This document shows positions 16,959 through 26,825 of a stretch of DNA of 64,000 nt, piece after piece (within the stretch, counting starts at the first letter, position 1; the number at the start of each line of letters is the position of its first letter). Location of the stretch: assembly GCF_004116495.1 (NCBI RefSeq), contig NZ_PDKC01000008.1, positions 25,115 through 89,114 on the forward strand, read 5' to 3'. The translations under genes and the position numbers were made by a program. Under the pieces are notes generated by a model. It worked only from the letters and a program-made list of their open reading frames with translations, was not told where the DNA came from and did not search any database. This DNA comes from Arcobacter sp. CECT 8985 (GTDB lineage: Bacteria > Campylobacterota > Campylobacteria > Campylobacterales > Arcobacteraceae).

Positions 16959-18017
16959 TTATTCCGTTTTTAAAGTTTTCTCAATTAAATCTTTACCAAT
17001 TACATCTTTATCATAAAAATCTGGATAAATTTTACTTGTAGCTTTTTTCCAAGCTGCTCTTTGCTCGTCATTTAAAGTAAAGATTTTTAATTTACCAGTC
17101 TCTTTTGCATATTGTTTGATTAAATCGAATTGTTTAGTATTTAATTCTTCTGCGTATTCTCTTTCTTTTTGAGTAGCTTCATTCATAGCTTGTTGAACAT
17201 CTTTTTGTAATTCAGGTGTTAATGAATTCCAGAATTTTTCACTCATAACAACTAAGTATCCTAAATAACCATGGTTAGAAATAGTTAAATATTTTTGAAC
17301 TTCATGGAATTTTTTAGTATAAATATTTGAAATTGGATTTTCTGCTGCATCAATTACACCTTGTTGTAACGCTGAATAAACTTCAGAGAAAGGCATCATT
17401 TGTGGATTTGCTCCAACTGCTTTGAATTGTTCTTCAAGTACTTTTGAAGACATGATTCTAAATTTTTGTCCTGCCGCATCTTCTGGCATTAAAATAGGTT
17501 TTTTAGAAGATGAGAATTGTTTGAAGTTGTTGTCCCAAAAAGATAATGCTTTATAACCTTTCGCAGTTACCATACCTTTTAGTTCTTGACCTACTTCACC
17601 ATCTTGAACTCTATGTAACTGATCTATATCTTTAAATAAAAATGGTAAATCAAATAGCGCTAATTGAGGAACGATTTTACCAAATTTTGAAAAACTTGGT
17701 GCTGCCATTTGCACAGAATCTAATTTTAAAGCTTTTAATACTGCACTGTCTTTATATAATTGAGAAGAAGGATAAACTTGAACATCAATTTGTCCATTTG
17801 ATAATTCTTCTAATCTTTTTTCAAAATAGTCTGCAGCTTTCCCTTTAGGTGTATTTGCACTTACAACATGTGAGAACTTAAGTACATAAGTTTTCTTTCC
17901 ATTGTCAGCAGAAGCTTTTGCTTCATTCGAGTCACCTTTATTGTCACCACATCCAGTAAAAAATAATGCTGAAGCAACTACAGCACTAGATACTATACCT
18001 TTCATGATTTTTGTCAT
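16959..18017 (-). CDS. dctP: TRAP transporter solute-binding protein, DctP family
   Basis: Periplasmic binding protein for an organic acid. I start it at 18017 (MTKIMKGIV), because AAGGAG lies five bases before this ATG; an upstream in-frame ATG at 18041 has no such site. The N-terminus ends in FFTGC, a lipobox, so the protein is probably membrane-tethered, which is less common than a free DctP. The conserved Arg of the substrate site lies in GQKFRIMSS. FSEVYSALQQGVIDAAENP is the classic DctP signature. First gene of the TRAP operon. Confidence 0.94.
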   Translation of the reverse strand: MTKIMKGIVSSAVVASALFFTGCGDNKGDSNEAKASADNGKKTYVLKFSHVVSANTPKGKAADYFEKRLEELSNGQIDVQVYPSSQLYKDSAVLKALKLDSVQMAAPSFSKFGKIVPQLALFDLPFLFKDIDQLHRVQDGEVGQELKGMVTAKGYKALSFWDNNFKQFSSSKKPILMPEDAAGQKFRIMSSKVLEEQFKAVGANPQMMPFSEVYSALQQGVIDAAENPISNIYTKKFHEVQKYLTISNHGYLGYLVVMSEKFWNSLTPELQKDVQQAMNEATQKEREYAEELNTKQFDLIKQYAKETGKLKIFTLNDEQRAAWKKATSKIYPDFYDKDVIGKDLIEKTLKTE

Positions 18018-18509
18018 TTTCACTCCTTGTTTTTTGATCACAAGAAAATTATAATCTAATATTATGTAATAATTATGTAAAAAAATGCAAATTTAAAAAT
18101 TTATTACTGTTGTGTTACAAAAGTACCTAAAAATCGATAATTGAGCATATGCTAATTATAGCAATTTGATCAAAAAGTAGCAATAGAATAGCATTTTTAG
18201 TAAAAAATATCACATTGATAAAATAATGCTTAAAAATACAAATTAATAACTAAAATATATGTACGTAATGATGCTATAAAAATAACAAAATTCTATTTTT
18301 AAAAAAAATTATTCAGCTATAATTTTTTTTAAAAGTTAAAAGAAAAAATCGAGGTTACCGTCTTGTAACCACAACTTTATGAAACAAATTTTACCTTAGT
18401 AGTTGCTTATACAAGTCAAATTAAACATTTTTTAATGAAAATTTAGATACACTGTAATACTTTTATTAAGGGATATAATAATTATACTATATTAACAAAA
18501 AGGAAAATA
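18018..18509. promoter_or_regulatory. Divergent dctP-gltB intergenic region with small palindromes
   Basis: No coding sequence is visible in this 490-base gap. It holds a perfect 10-base palindrome AGCATATGCT (18144-18153) running into a second partial dyad GCTAATTATAGC, and a GGTTAC/GTAACC hairpin with a 6-base loop (18353-18370). Candidate -10 boxes lie at 18319-18324 and 18474-18479. The palindromes could be operators for the TRAP operon or for gltBD, but none matches a site I can name. Confidence 0.5.
18474..18479 (+). promoter_or_regulatory. gltB: Likely -10 element for gltBD
   Basis: TATAAT lies 30 bases before the gltB start, preceded by T-rich sequence and no good -35 box. That is usual for sigma-70 promoters of Campylobacterota. 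The resulting leader would be about 20-25 bases and includes AAAAAGGA before the ATG. Confidence 0.5.
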
Positions 18510-21500
18510 ATGGGTTCTAACTTAGACTTATTAACATCTTTTAAAGACAATTGTGGTTTTGGTTTATTGGCAAATTTAAAAAATAGACCAAGTCATAAAA
18601 ATTTAGAAGATGCTATTACATCGCTGGAAAGAATGATGCACAGAGGTGCAGTTGCAGCGGATGGAAAAACGGGAGACGGGTCTGGTTTATTGCTTTCAAT
18701 GCCAGATTATTTTATGAGAAAAGTTACACGTGAGAATGGTATTGATTTACCTCAAACTTATGCTGTGGCAATGATTTTCACAAAAGATACAAAAGATTTA
18801 GATATTTTCAAAGAATACTGTGAAAATAATGATTTAAAAGTATTAATGACTAGAGATGTTCCAGTAGATAAAGATGCATTGGGACAACAAGCACTAGATA
18901 CATTACCACATATTATTCAAGTTTTTGTAACACCTAGTACTTTAATGTCATCAAAAAGATTTGATGCAATGCTTTATTTAACAAGAAAAGAGTGTGAACA
19001 TAAACTACAAGACAAAGAAGATTTTTATATTCCTACATTTTCATCAAAAGTAATTGCATATAAAGGGCTTGTTATGCCTACTCATATTAAGCACTTTTTC
19101 TTAGATTTAAGAGATGAAGATTTTCAAATCTCATTTGCTTTATTTCATCAAAGATTTTCAACAAATACACTTCCTAAATGGAAATTAGCACAACCATTTA
19201 GAACAATTGCACATAATGGAGAAATTAATTCAGTTGAAGCAAATAGATTTAGTGTAGAAGTAAAATCTGAAAAAATTGAATCAGATATTTTTACTGATGA
19301 AGAATTAAAAAGAATATTACCTATTTTACAACAAGGTAGTTCAGATTCTGCATCACTAGATAATATGTTTGAGTTTATGTTAGTAAATGGAGTTGATTTT
19401 TTTAAAGCTGCAAGAAGTTTAGTTCCTGCACCTTGGCAAAATGCTCCACATATGGATTCTGATTTAAGAGCATTTTATGAATATACAGCAGCTAGTATGG
19501 AAGCTTGGGATGGTCCTGCAGCAGTTTCATTAACTGATGGTAGACACATTGGATGTTTAATAGATAGAAATGGTTTAAGACCATCAAAATATATTATTAC
19601 AAAAGATAAAAATATTTATATTACATCAGAGTATGGTACATTGTTAATAGATGATGATAATATTTTAGAAAGAGGGAGACTTCAATCAGGACAAATGATT
19701 GGACTTGATTTAAAATATGGAAAAATTTTGAAAGAAGATGATATTAATGATTATTTAAAATCTTCTCAAAATTACGCGAAATGGCTTAATAATGGCATGA
19801 AATATTTGCAAGAGTATATTGATGAGTCATTTTTAGAATTAGATGATTATAAATTAGATGAAATAGAAAAAAGACAAAAATATTTTAATATTACTTATGA
19901 AACAATTGATCAAGTAATTGACCCAATGGCTAAAGATGGTAAAGAACCAGTTGGTTCTATGGGAGATGATACACCATTAGCAGCATTTTCAAAAGCAAAT
20001 AGGAATTTTACAGATTTTTTTAGACAAAAGTTTGCGCAAGTTACAAATCCTCCAATCGATCCATATAGAGAAAAAGTTGTAATGTCTTTAGAAACAGGAT
20101 TTGGGAGATTACAAAATATTTTATCTGAAAAAGAGATTTATTCAAAAAGACTAAAAGTTGCAAGTCCAATTTTAATGAAAGAGAAATATGATGTTTTATT
20201 ATCATTTGGTAATCAAACATCTCCAAGATATGATGAATATTATAAAAATCAAAGTTTTTCTACATCATTTGAAGATGATTTAGAAGCTAGTTTAAAACAA
20301 CTTGGTAAAGATGTTATAGATTCTGTTAAAAAAGATAATCTTACAGTAGTTATTTTAGATGATAGAGAAGTTGGAAAATCTAAGAAAATTATACCAATGG
20401 CTATGGCAGTAGGTTATATTAATCAGTTATTATTAAAAGAAGGAATTAGACATTGTGTTTGTTTAGTTTGTGTAACTGGTGAAGTATATGATCCACATAT
20501 GGCTGCTGTTTTATTAGCATTTGGTGCTGCTGCAATTTATCCATATTTAATGTATGCAACTGTTGTTAAACTTTATGAGAGAAAAGAAGTTGCAAAATAT
20601 GAGATGCAAAGACTTCTTAAAAATACACAAAAATCATTAAATGCTGGTTTATTAAAAATTATGTCAAAAATGGGAATTTCTACAGTTGCAAGTTATAGAA
20701 ACTCAGGACTTTTTGATATTATTGGATTATCAGATAAGATAGTTTCTGACTGTTTTTGTAATGCACATAGTGAATTGTCTGGACTTGGATATTTAGAAAT
20801 TGAAAAAAGAATTGAAAAATCTCATTTCAATGCATATTATGATAATAATCATATGTTCCCTCTTGATTTAGGTGGTTTTTATAAATATATTGATGGTGGT
20901 GAATATCACGATTACGGACCAAAAACAACAATTGCAATGCATAATAAAAGTGCAACAAAAAAAGAAGATATATCTGATTTTGAAGGTTTAAAACAGTTAG
21001 TAAGAAATAGAGATAAAAAATTTATTCGTGATTTCTTAGAGTTTAAATCAGATAAAGAACAGATTGATATTTCAGAAGTTGAATCAAAAGAGAGTATTTT
21101 TACTAGATTTTCTACTGCAGCAATGTCATGTGGTTCAATCTCACCAGAAGCTCATGAAGCTTTAGCAATGGCAATGAATACAATTGGTGGATCTTCAAAC
21201 TCAGGTGAAGGTGGAGAAGATAAAGCAAGATTTAATACTCTTAAAAACTCTAAAATTAAACAAATTGCATCAGGTAGATTTGGTGTAACTCCAGGATATT
21301 TAAGAAGTGCACAAGAGTTACAAATTAAAGTTGCTCAAGGTGCAAAACCAGGTGAAGGTGGACAATTACCTGGACATAAAGTAACTCCATTAATTGCAAC
21401 ATTAAGACACACTGTTGCTGGTGTAACATTGATTTCTCCACCACCACACCATGATATTTATTCAATTGAAGATTTAGCTCAATTAATTTTTGATTTAAAA

Positions 21501-22946
21501 CAAGTTAATCCAGATGCTAAAATTACTGTAAAATTAGTTTCTTCAATTGGAGTTGGAACAATTGCAGCTGGTGTAGCAAAAGCATATGCTGATAAAATTA
21601 TTATCTCAGGTGGAGATGGTGGAACAGGTGCAGCTCCTTTAAGTTCAATTAAACACGCAGGTAATCCATGGGAAATTGGACTATCAGAAGCGCATAATGC
21701 ACTTAAAGCAAACCATTTAAGAGAATCAGTACATGTACAAACAGATGGTGGACTTAAAACAGGTCTTGATATTGTAAAAGCAGCGATGTTAGGTGCAGAG
21801 TCTTATGCATTTGGTACAGCAGCACTTACACTACTTGGTTGTAAAATTTTAAGAATTTGTCATACAAATAAATGTTCAGTTGGTGTTGCAACACAAGATG
21901 AAGATTTAAGAGATCAATTTAAAGGAACTGTTGAAAGATTAATTTCATACTTTACTTTCTTAGCTGAAGAAGTAAGAGAAATTCTTGCAAGCCTTGGATA
22001 TAAAACTATAGAAGAGATTGTAGGTAGAAGTGATTTATTAAAAGTAATTGATGATGAATTTGCTAAAAAGTTTGATTTCCAAAATATTCTAAGAAGAGTT
22101 GATGGTATTGATACTTGTCAAAAAGAATCAAATGAACCTTTTGATAAAAATAGATTTGAAAAAGACATCTTAAAAAAAGTATATAGAACAATTGAAAAAC
22201 CAACTTTAAAAGTTAAAGTAAATGAAGAGATTTCTAACCTTAACAGAAGTTTTGGAGCATTAATTTCTGGTGAAATTGCTAAATTTTACGGAGATGAAGG
22301 TTTACCTGATAATACAATTAATATTAATTTAAAAGGTGTAGCTGGGCAATCTTTTGGAGCATTTTTAAGTAAAGGTATGACTTTAAATTTAGAAGGTGTT
22401 GCAAATGATTATGTTGGTAAAGGTATGAATGGAGGTAAAATTGTAATTAATCCATTTAATCAAGGTAAAGAATTTGCTGGTATTGGTAATACTTGTTTAT
22501 ATGGTGCTACAGGTGGTATTTTATATGTAAAAGCAACTGCAGGTGAAAGATTTGCAGTAAGAAACTCTGGTTGTACAGCAGTTGTTGAAGGAACAGGAGA
22601 TAATGCTTGTGAATATATGACTGGTGGTATTGTTGTTATTTTAGGACAAACTGGAATTAACTTTGGTGCTGGTATGACAGGTGGTTTAGCATTTATTTAT
22701 GATGATGAAAAAGTATTTGTTGATAATATGAATCAAGAGTTAATTGAAGCAGTTAGAATTGATACTGATGATACAGAAAGAGAAAGATTATATTTAAAAA
22801 GATTATTGATTAACTATTTAAATGAAACTGGTAGTGAAAAAGCAGAGTCTGTTTTAGATAACTTTAGAGCAGAAATTAGAAATTTCTGGATGGTAAAACC
22901 AAAAGATATGAAAGTATTACCACTAGACCCTGAGAATGGAGATTAG
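18510..22946 (+). CDS. gltB: Glutamate synthase large subunit
   Basis: Makes two glutamates from glutamine and 2-oxoglutarate with reducing power from GltD. The 1478-residue chain has the standard order. A class-II glutamine amidotransferase domain begins at Cys15 (CGFGLLAN), so a 14-residue propeptide is removed to free the nucleophile. A central domain follows, then the FMN synthase domain (~800-1180, with GGSSNSGEGGED and GGDGGTGAAP) and the C-terminal GXGXG beta-helix. The 3Fe-4S ligands are Cys1111, Cys1117 and Cys1122. It is joined to gltD by a one-base gap once the gltD start is corrected. Confidence 0.97.
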   Translation: MGSNLDLLTSFKDNCGFGLLANLKNRPSHKNLEDAITSLERMMHRGAVAADGKTGDGSGLLLSMPDYFMRKVTRENGIDLPQTYAVAMIFTKDTKDLDIFKEYCENNDLKVLMTRDVPVDKDALGQQALDTLPHIIQVFVTPSTLMSSKRFDAMLYLTRKECEHKLQDKEDFYIPTFSSKVIAYKGLVMPTHIKHFFLDLRDEDFQISFALFHQRFSTNTLPKWKLAQPFRTIAHNGEINSVEANRFSVEVKSEKIESDIFTDEELKRILPILQQGSSDSASLDNMFEFMLVNGVDFFKAARSLVPAPWQNAPHMDSDLRAFYEYTAASMEAWDGPAAVSLTDGRHIGCLIDRNGLRPSKYIITKDKNIYITSEYGTLLIDDDNILERGRLQSGQMIGLDLKYGKILKEDDINDYLKSSQNYAKWLNNGMKYLQEYIDESFLELDDYKLDEIEKRQKYFNITYETIDQVIDPMAKDGKEPVGSMGDDTPLAAFSKANRNFTDFFRQKFAQVTNPPIDPYREKVVMSLETGFGRLQNILSEKEIYSKRLKVASPILMKEKYDVLLSFGNQTSPRYDEYYKNQSFSTSFEDDLEASLKQLGKDVIDSVKKDNLTVVILDDREVGKSKKIIPMAMAVGYINQLLLKEGIRHCVCLVCVTGEVYDPHMAAVLLAFGAAAIYPYLMYATVVKLYERKEVAKYEMQRLLKNTQKSLNAGLLKIMSKMGISTVASYRNSGLFDIIGLSDKIVSDCFCNAHSELSGLGYLEIEKRIEKSHFNAYYDNNHMFPLDLGGFYKYIDGGEYHDYGPKTTIAMHNKSATKKEDISDFEGLKQLVRNRDKKFIRDFLEFKSDKEQIDISEVESKESIFTRFSTAAMSCGSISPEAHEALAMAMNTIGGSSNSGEGGEDKARFNTLKNSKIKQIASGRFGVTPGYLRSAQELQIKVAQGAKPGEGGQLPGHKVTPLIATLRHTVAGVTLISPPPHHDIYSIEDLAQLIFDLKQVNPDAKITVKLVSSIGVGTIAAGVAKAYADKIIISGGDGGTGAAPLSSIKHAGNPWEIGLSEAHNALKANHLRESVHVQTDGGLKTGLDIVKAAMLGAESYAFGTAALTLLGCKILRICHTNKCSVGVATQDEDLRDQFKGTVERLISYFTFLAEEVREILASLGYKTIEEIVGRSDLLKVIDDEFAKKFDFQNILRRVDGIDTCQKESNEPFDKNRFEKDILKKVYRTIEKPTLKVKVNEEISNLNRSFGALISGEIAKFYGDEGLPDNTININLKGVAGQSFGAFLSKGMTLNLEGVANDYVGKGMNGGKIVINPFNQGKEFAGIGNTCLYGATGGILYVKATAGERFAVRNSGCTAVVEGTGDNACEYMTGGIVVILGQTGINFGAGMTGGLAFIYDDEKVFVDNMNQELIEAVRIDTDDTERERLYLKRLLINYLNETGSEKAESVLDNFRAEIRNFWMVKPKDMKVLPLDPENGD

Positions 22947-22947
22947 A

Positions 22948-24324
22948 ATGTTAAATTTTACAAAGTTTGAAAGAATAAATCCAAATAAAAGAGATGTATT
23001 ACAAAGATTAAAAGATTTTAATGAAGTTTATGAAGTATTTGGACAAAATAAGGCAAAAGAGCAAGCAGATAGATGTATGCAGTGTGGTGATCCATACTGC
23101 CACTCTAAATGCCCATTGCATAACTTTATTCCAGCATGGCTTAAACAAACAGCTGAAAAAGATTTAGATTTAGCATTTGCATTATCTAATGAAACTTCAC
23201 CATTTCCTGAAATTTTAGGAAAAATTTGTCCTCATGATGTTTTATGTGAAGGTGACTGTTCTTTAAATACAGGACATGGCGCTGTATCAATTGGTGCTAT
23301 TGAAACTCATATTAATGAGAAAGGTTTTGAAAAAGGTTTAAAACCTAAATTTTCACCTATTAGCTTAAATAAAAAAGTTGCAATTATTGGTTCTGGTCCT
23401 GCAGGAATTTCTGCAGCTACTTTTCTACTTAGAAAAGGAATTGCTGTTGAAATGTTTGAAAGAGATGATAGAGCTGGTGGACTTTTAACTTATGGAATCC
23501 CAGGATTTAAGTTAGATAAAAATGTAGTTGAAAGAAGAATTAACTGGCTACTAGAAGCTGGTATGAGACTACATATAAATTGTGAGATTGGAAAAGATAA
23601 ATCAATTGATGATTTAGAAAAAGAGTTTGATGCAATATTTTTAGGAATTGGTGCTACTTTAGGTAGAACTGCTAGAGTTCCAGGTGAAGATGCTGCTAAT
23701 GTACACTTAGCAATTGATTTTCTAAAAAGAATTCAAAAAAGAAATTTTGGTCAAAAAGTTGACGATTTTATAGATGTAAAAAATAAAAATGTAGTTGTTA
23801 TTGGTGGTGGAGATACTGCTATGGATTGTGTTAGAACATCTGTAAGAGAAAAAGCAAAATCGGTTAAGTGCTTATATAGAAGAGATGAAGCAAATATGCC
23901 AGGAAGTAAAAAAGAAGTAGTTAATGCAAAAGAAGAGGGTGTTGAATATATTTTCAATGTTTCTCCAAAATCTGTAAAAGTTGAAAATGGAAAAGCAGTT
24001 GCAATTGAACTTCAAAAAACAACTTTAAGTGATCCAGATGAATCAGGAAGACAAAAAGTTCAAATTATTGAAGGAAGCGAATATTTTGAAGAAGCTGATG
24101 TTATTATTATGGCATTAGGTTTTTCTCCTGAAGCTCCTGCATTTTTAAATCACATGAATATAGAAACTAATTCATGGGGTGGAATCGTAATTGATGATAA
24201 CTTTAAAACATCAAATGATAAATATTATGCAGGTGGAGATTGTAGAAGAGGTGCTCATCTTGCAGTAACAGCTGCAGCAGATGGTAGAGATGCCGCAAAA
24301 GAGATAATTAAAGCACTTTCTTAA
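22948..24324 (+). CDS. gltD: Glutamate synthase small subunit
   Basis: NAD(P)H-dependent FAD protein that feeds electrons to GltB. I start it at 22948 (MLNFTKF) because GGAG sits seven bases before; an ATG at 22936 lies inside gltB and adds four odd residues. N-terminal Cys residues (CMQCGDPYC and following) bind [4Fe-4S] clusters. The FAD GxGxxG is IIGSGPAGIS near residue 145, and the NAD(P) site is VVIGGGDTAMDC near 285. The C-terminus has the ATG-like GGDCRRGAHLAV motif. Length of 458 is normal. Confidence 0.96.
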   Translation: MLNFTKFERINPNKRDVLQRLKDFNEVYEVFGQNKAKEQADRCMQCGDPYCHSKCPLHNFIPAWLKQTAEKDLDLAFALSNETSPFPEILGKICPHDVLCEGDCSLNTGHGAVSIGAIETHINEKGFEKGLKPKFSPISLNKKVAIIGSGPAGISAATFLLRKGIAVEMFERDDRAGGLLTYGIPGFKLDKNVVERRINWLLEAGMRLHINCEIGKDKSIDDLEKEFDAIFLGIGATLGRTARVPGEDAANVHLAIDFLKRIQKRNFGQKVDDFIDVKNKNVVVIGGGDTAMDCVRTSVREKAKSVKCLYRRDEANMPGSKKEVVNAKEEGVEYIFNVSPKSVKVENGKAVAIELQKTTLSDPDESGRQKVQIIEGSEYFEEADVIIMALGFSPEAPAFLNHMNIETNSWGGIVIDDNFKTSNDKYYAGGDCRRGAHLAVTAAADGRDAAKEIIKALS

Positions 24325-25052
24325 TGACTGATTTCATTAAAGATTGTATTGATGCAAATAAAAGTATATATGAGTATGTAAATACTCATATATGCAGTGA
24401 TGATCTTTTGTATAGTGGAGAAGTTGGTTTTGGTGGTGATTACACTTTAAAAATTGATTTAAAAGCAGAAGAGATATTTATTTTATATTTGAAAAAGTAT
24501 GGTTCCATATTTTCTGAAGAGACTGGACATATTTCTTCAAATATAAATAAAAGAATAATAATTGATCCTATTGATGGAAGTGATAATTTAGCTACTAATT
24601 TGCCTTACTATGGAACTTCTGTTGCACTAGAAGAAAATGGAAAAATTGTAGCTGGTGTTGTATGTAATCTTGCTACAGGCATATTAACTTATAAAACACA
24701 AGAAGAAAAACTTACAAAAATTGATTTAAAAACTAACAAAAAAATAGAAGAACCAAAAATAGAAAAACCAAAAGTATCTATAGTTGAAAGAGCTTATCAA
24801 AATCCCAAAATCTGTAAAGAATTGTATAAAAATAAGATAAAATTCAGAAGTTTAGGTGCAATTGCATTAAGTTTATGTGATGCAAGAAATTACAATTTTG
24901 TTTTATTTTTAGGTAAAATTAGAGAATTTGATATTGCTGCTGGATTATATTTAAGTAGTGACTTGAATGTGTATAAAAATGATAAATTCTTAATTGTTGC
25001 TAAAAATATCCATACTTTTAATCTAGTTAAAGATACTATTAATAAACTTTAG
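24324..25052 (+). CDS. Inositol monophosphatase / FBPase-like phosphatase
   Basis: Mg2+-dependent sugar-phosphate phosphatase family. The metal-binding motif IIDPIDGSDNLA is near residue 75, with the preceding FSEETG acid site. The second motif is weaker: FDIAAGLYL replaces the usual W.DxAAG, with the Asp kept. The 242 residues are a little short for SuhB. Its ATG overlaps the gltD stop by one base, so it is co-transcribed. Substrate is unknown: inositol phosphate, fructose-1,6-bisphosphate or 3'-phosphoadenosine phosphate are all possible. A strong hairpin lies inside its first codons. Confidence 0.85.
   Translation: MTDFIKDCIDANKSIYEYVNTHICSDDLLYSGEVGFGGDYTLKIDLKAEEIFILYLKKYGSIFSEETGHISSNINKRIIIDPIDGSDNLATNLPYYGTSVALEENGKIVAGVVCNLATGILTYKTQEEKLTKIDLKTNKKIEEPKIEKPKVSIVERAYQNPKICKELYKNKIKFRSLGAIALSLCDARNYNFVLFLGKIREFDIAAGLYLSSDLNVYKNDKFLIVAKNIHTFNLVKDTINKL
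24366..24393 (+). promoter_or_regulatory. Perfect 12-bp intragenic hairpin with GUAA loop
   Basis: ATATATGAGTAT and ATACTCATATAT pair perfectly around GTAA, a GNRA-type tetraloop. The hairpin begins 42 bases after the start of the phosphatase gene, within codons for IYEYVNTHI. No T-run follows, so it is not a classical terminator. It may slow translation or set mRNA decay downstream of gltD. Confidence 0.45.
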
Positions 25053-25096
25053 GTTATAAATCCAAGATAATATTTCAACTTAGGGTTAGGTAGTAA

Positions 25097-25354
<258 letters not shown>

Positions 25355-25355
25355 A

Positions 25356-26825
25356 ATGGCAAAAACTACAACTATTATAGACATTGGGTCAAACTCAATG
25401 CGAATGGTTGTATTACAAAAAAGTAGTAGATTTGCATTTCATTTAGTAAATGAAACAAAAAGTAGAGTTAAAATTTCTGAAGGTTGCTATGAAAATGGTG
25501 GTAATCTTCAGGAAATTCCAATGAATAGAGCTTTTAATTCATTGAAATCTTTTTTAAATATTTCAAAATCACTAAAATCTAGAAAAGTGATTTGTGTTGC
25601 TACATCTGCACTTCGTGATGCACCAAATTCAAAAGTCTTTTTATCAAGAGTAAGTAAAGAACTAGGGCTAAATGTTAAAATTATTGATGGTGAAAAAGAA
25701 GCATATTATGGTGGAGTGGCTGCATTAAATTTACTTCACAATAATGAATTTGTTACTATTGATATTGGTGGAGGTTCAACTGAATTTTGTTTTATCAAAA
25801 ATGGAATTATTGAAAAAACTATCTCTTTAGATTTAGGTACTGTAAGATTAAATGAATTATTTTTTCATAAAGGCAATATTGAAGAAGCTAAAAAATATAT
25901 AAAACAAAATATTAAAAAAATTTTTGAATTGGGTGTTGACATTCCAAAAGTTGCAGTGGGAATAGGTGGAAGTATCAGAGCAATAACAAAAGTTATTATG
26001 AAAAATAATTCTTATTGTTTAGATGTTTTGCATGGTTATACGTATGATGTATCAGAACAAAAAATTTTAATTAACAAAATTATTGATGCAAAATCTAGTG
26101 ATAAATTAAAATCACTAGGAATAAAAAAAGATAGATTTGACACCATACAAGAGGGTACTTTTATATTTAATACAATTTTAGAAGAGTTAAATATAAATAG
26201 AGTTATAACTTCTGGAGTGGGTGTTCGAGAAGGAGTTTATCTTTGTGATTTATTAAGAAACTCTAATCATAAATTTCCATCAAATTTCAATGTAAGTGTA
26301 AGATCTCTTCTTGATAGATTTGAAGTTGATAATAAGCAAAGCTCATACTTAGGAAATAATGCTGCAAAAATATTTGAAGTTTTAAAACCTATTCATAACT
26401 TAGAGGATAAGTTTAAAACTTTTTTAGTTGTCTCTTCAAAATTACAATCAATTGGTACAACATTGAATTTTTATAAAGTTAATGATAATACTTTTAACTT
26501 TATATTAAATGGTTTAAATTACGATTTTCTACATACTTCAAGAGTCATAGTTGCACATACAATAAAGTTTTCTAAAAAATCATTGCCAACAAAAAAAGAT
26601 TTAGTTGATTATAAAGAGTTATTGCCAAGTTTAGAAACAATGCAATGGATGTCTTTTATGATATCTTTAAATCTAATGATAAATCAAGATTTTTCAAGAC
26701 CAAAAGTTGAGTATGAATTAAAAGATAATACTTTATATATAAAACTTCCAGAGTACTCTTTTTTAGTTGATTCTTCATTAGATAAACTAGAAAAGCCAAA
26801 TGATTTAAATATAGAAATTTTATAA
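25356..26825 (+). CDS. ppx: Exopolyphosphatase / pppGpp phosphatase (Ppx/GppA)
   Basis: ASKHA-fold phosphatase that degrades polyphosphate or pppGpp. Phosphate-loop 1 is IIDIGSNSMRMVV at residues ~6-18, and the second is TIDIGGGSTEF near 145. GIGGSIRAI near 208 is the adenosine-type element. Residues ~310-489 form the helical HD-like C-terminal part. It is cotranslated with waaC by a 1-base overlap. Ppx versus GppA activity cannot be separated here. Confidence 0.92.
   Translation: MAKTTTIIDIGSNSMRMVVLQKSSRFAFHLVNETKSRVKISEGCYENGGNLQEIPMNRAFNSLKSFLNISKSLKSRKVICVATSALRDAPNSKVFLSRVSKELGLNVKIIDGEKEAYYGGVAALNLLHNNEFVTIDIGGGSTEFCFIKNGIIEKTISLDLGTVRLNELFFHKGNIEEAKKYIKQNIKKIFELGVDIPKVAVGIGGSIRAITKVIMKNNSYCLDVLHGYTYDVSEQKILINKIIDAKSSDKLKSLGIKKDRFDTIQEGTFIFNTILEELNINRVITSGVGVREGVYLCDLLRNSNHKFPSNFNVSVRSLLDRFEVDNKQSSYLGNNAAKIFEVLKPIHNLEDKFKTFLVVSSKLQSIGTTLNFYKVNDNTFNFILNGLNYDFLHTSRVIVAHTIKFSKKSLPTKKDLVDYKELLPSLETMQWMSFMISLNLMINQDFSRPKVEYELKDNTLYIKLPEYSFLVDSSLDKLEKPNDLNIEIL

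Noticed and set aside
18018..18509. Hidden small gene or replication origin in the dctP-gltB gap
   Set aside because: No frame with a ribosome site exceeds a few dozen codons, and no DnaA-box cluster was seen.
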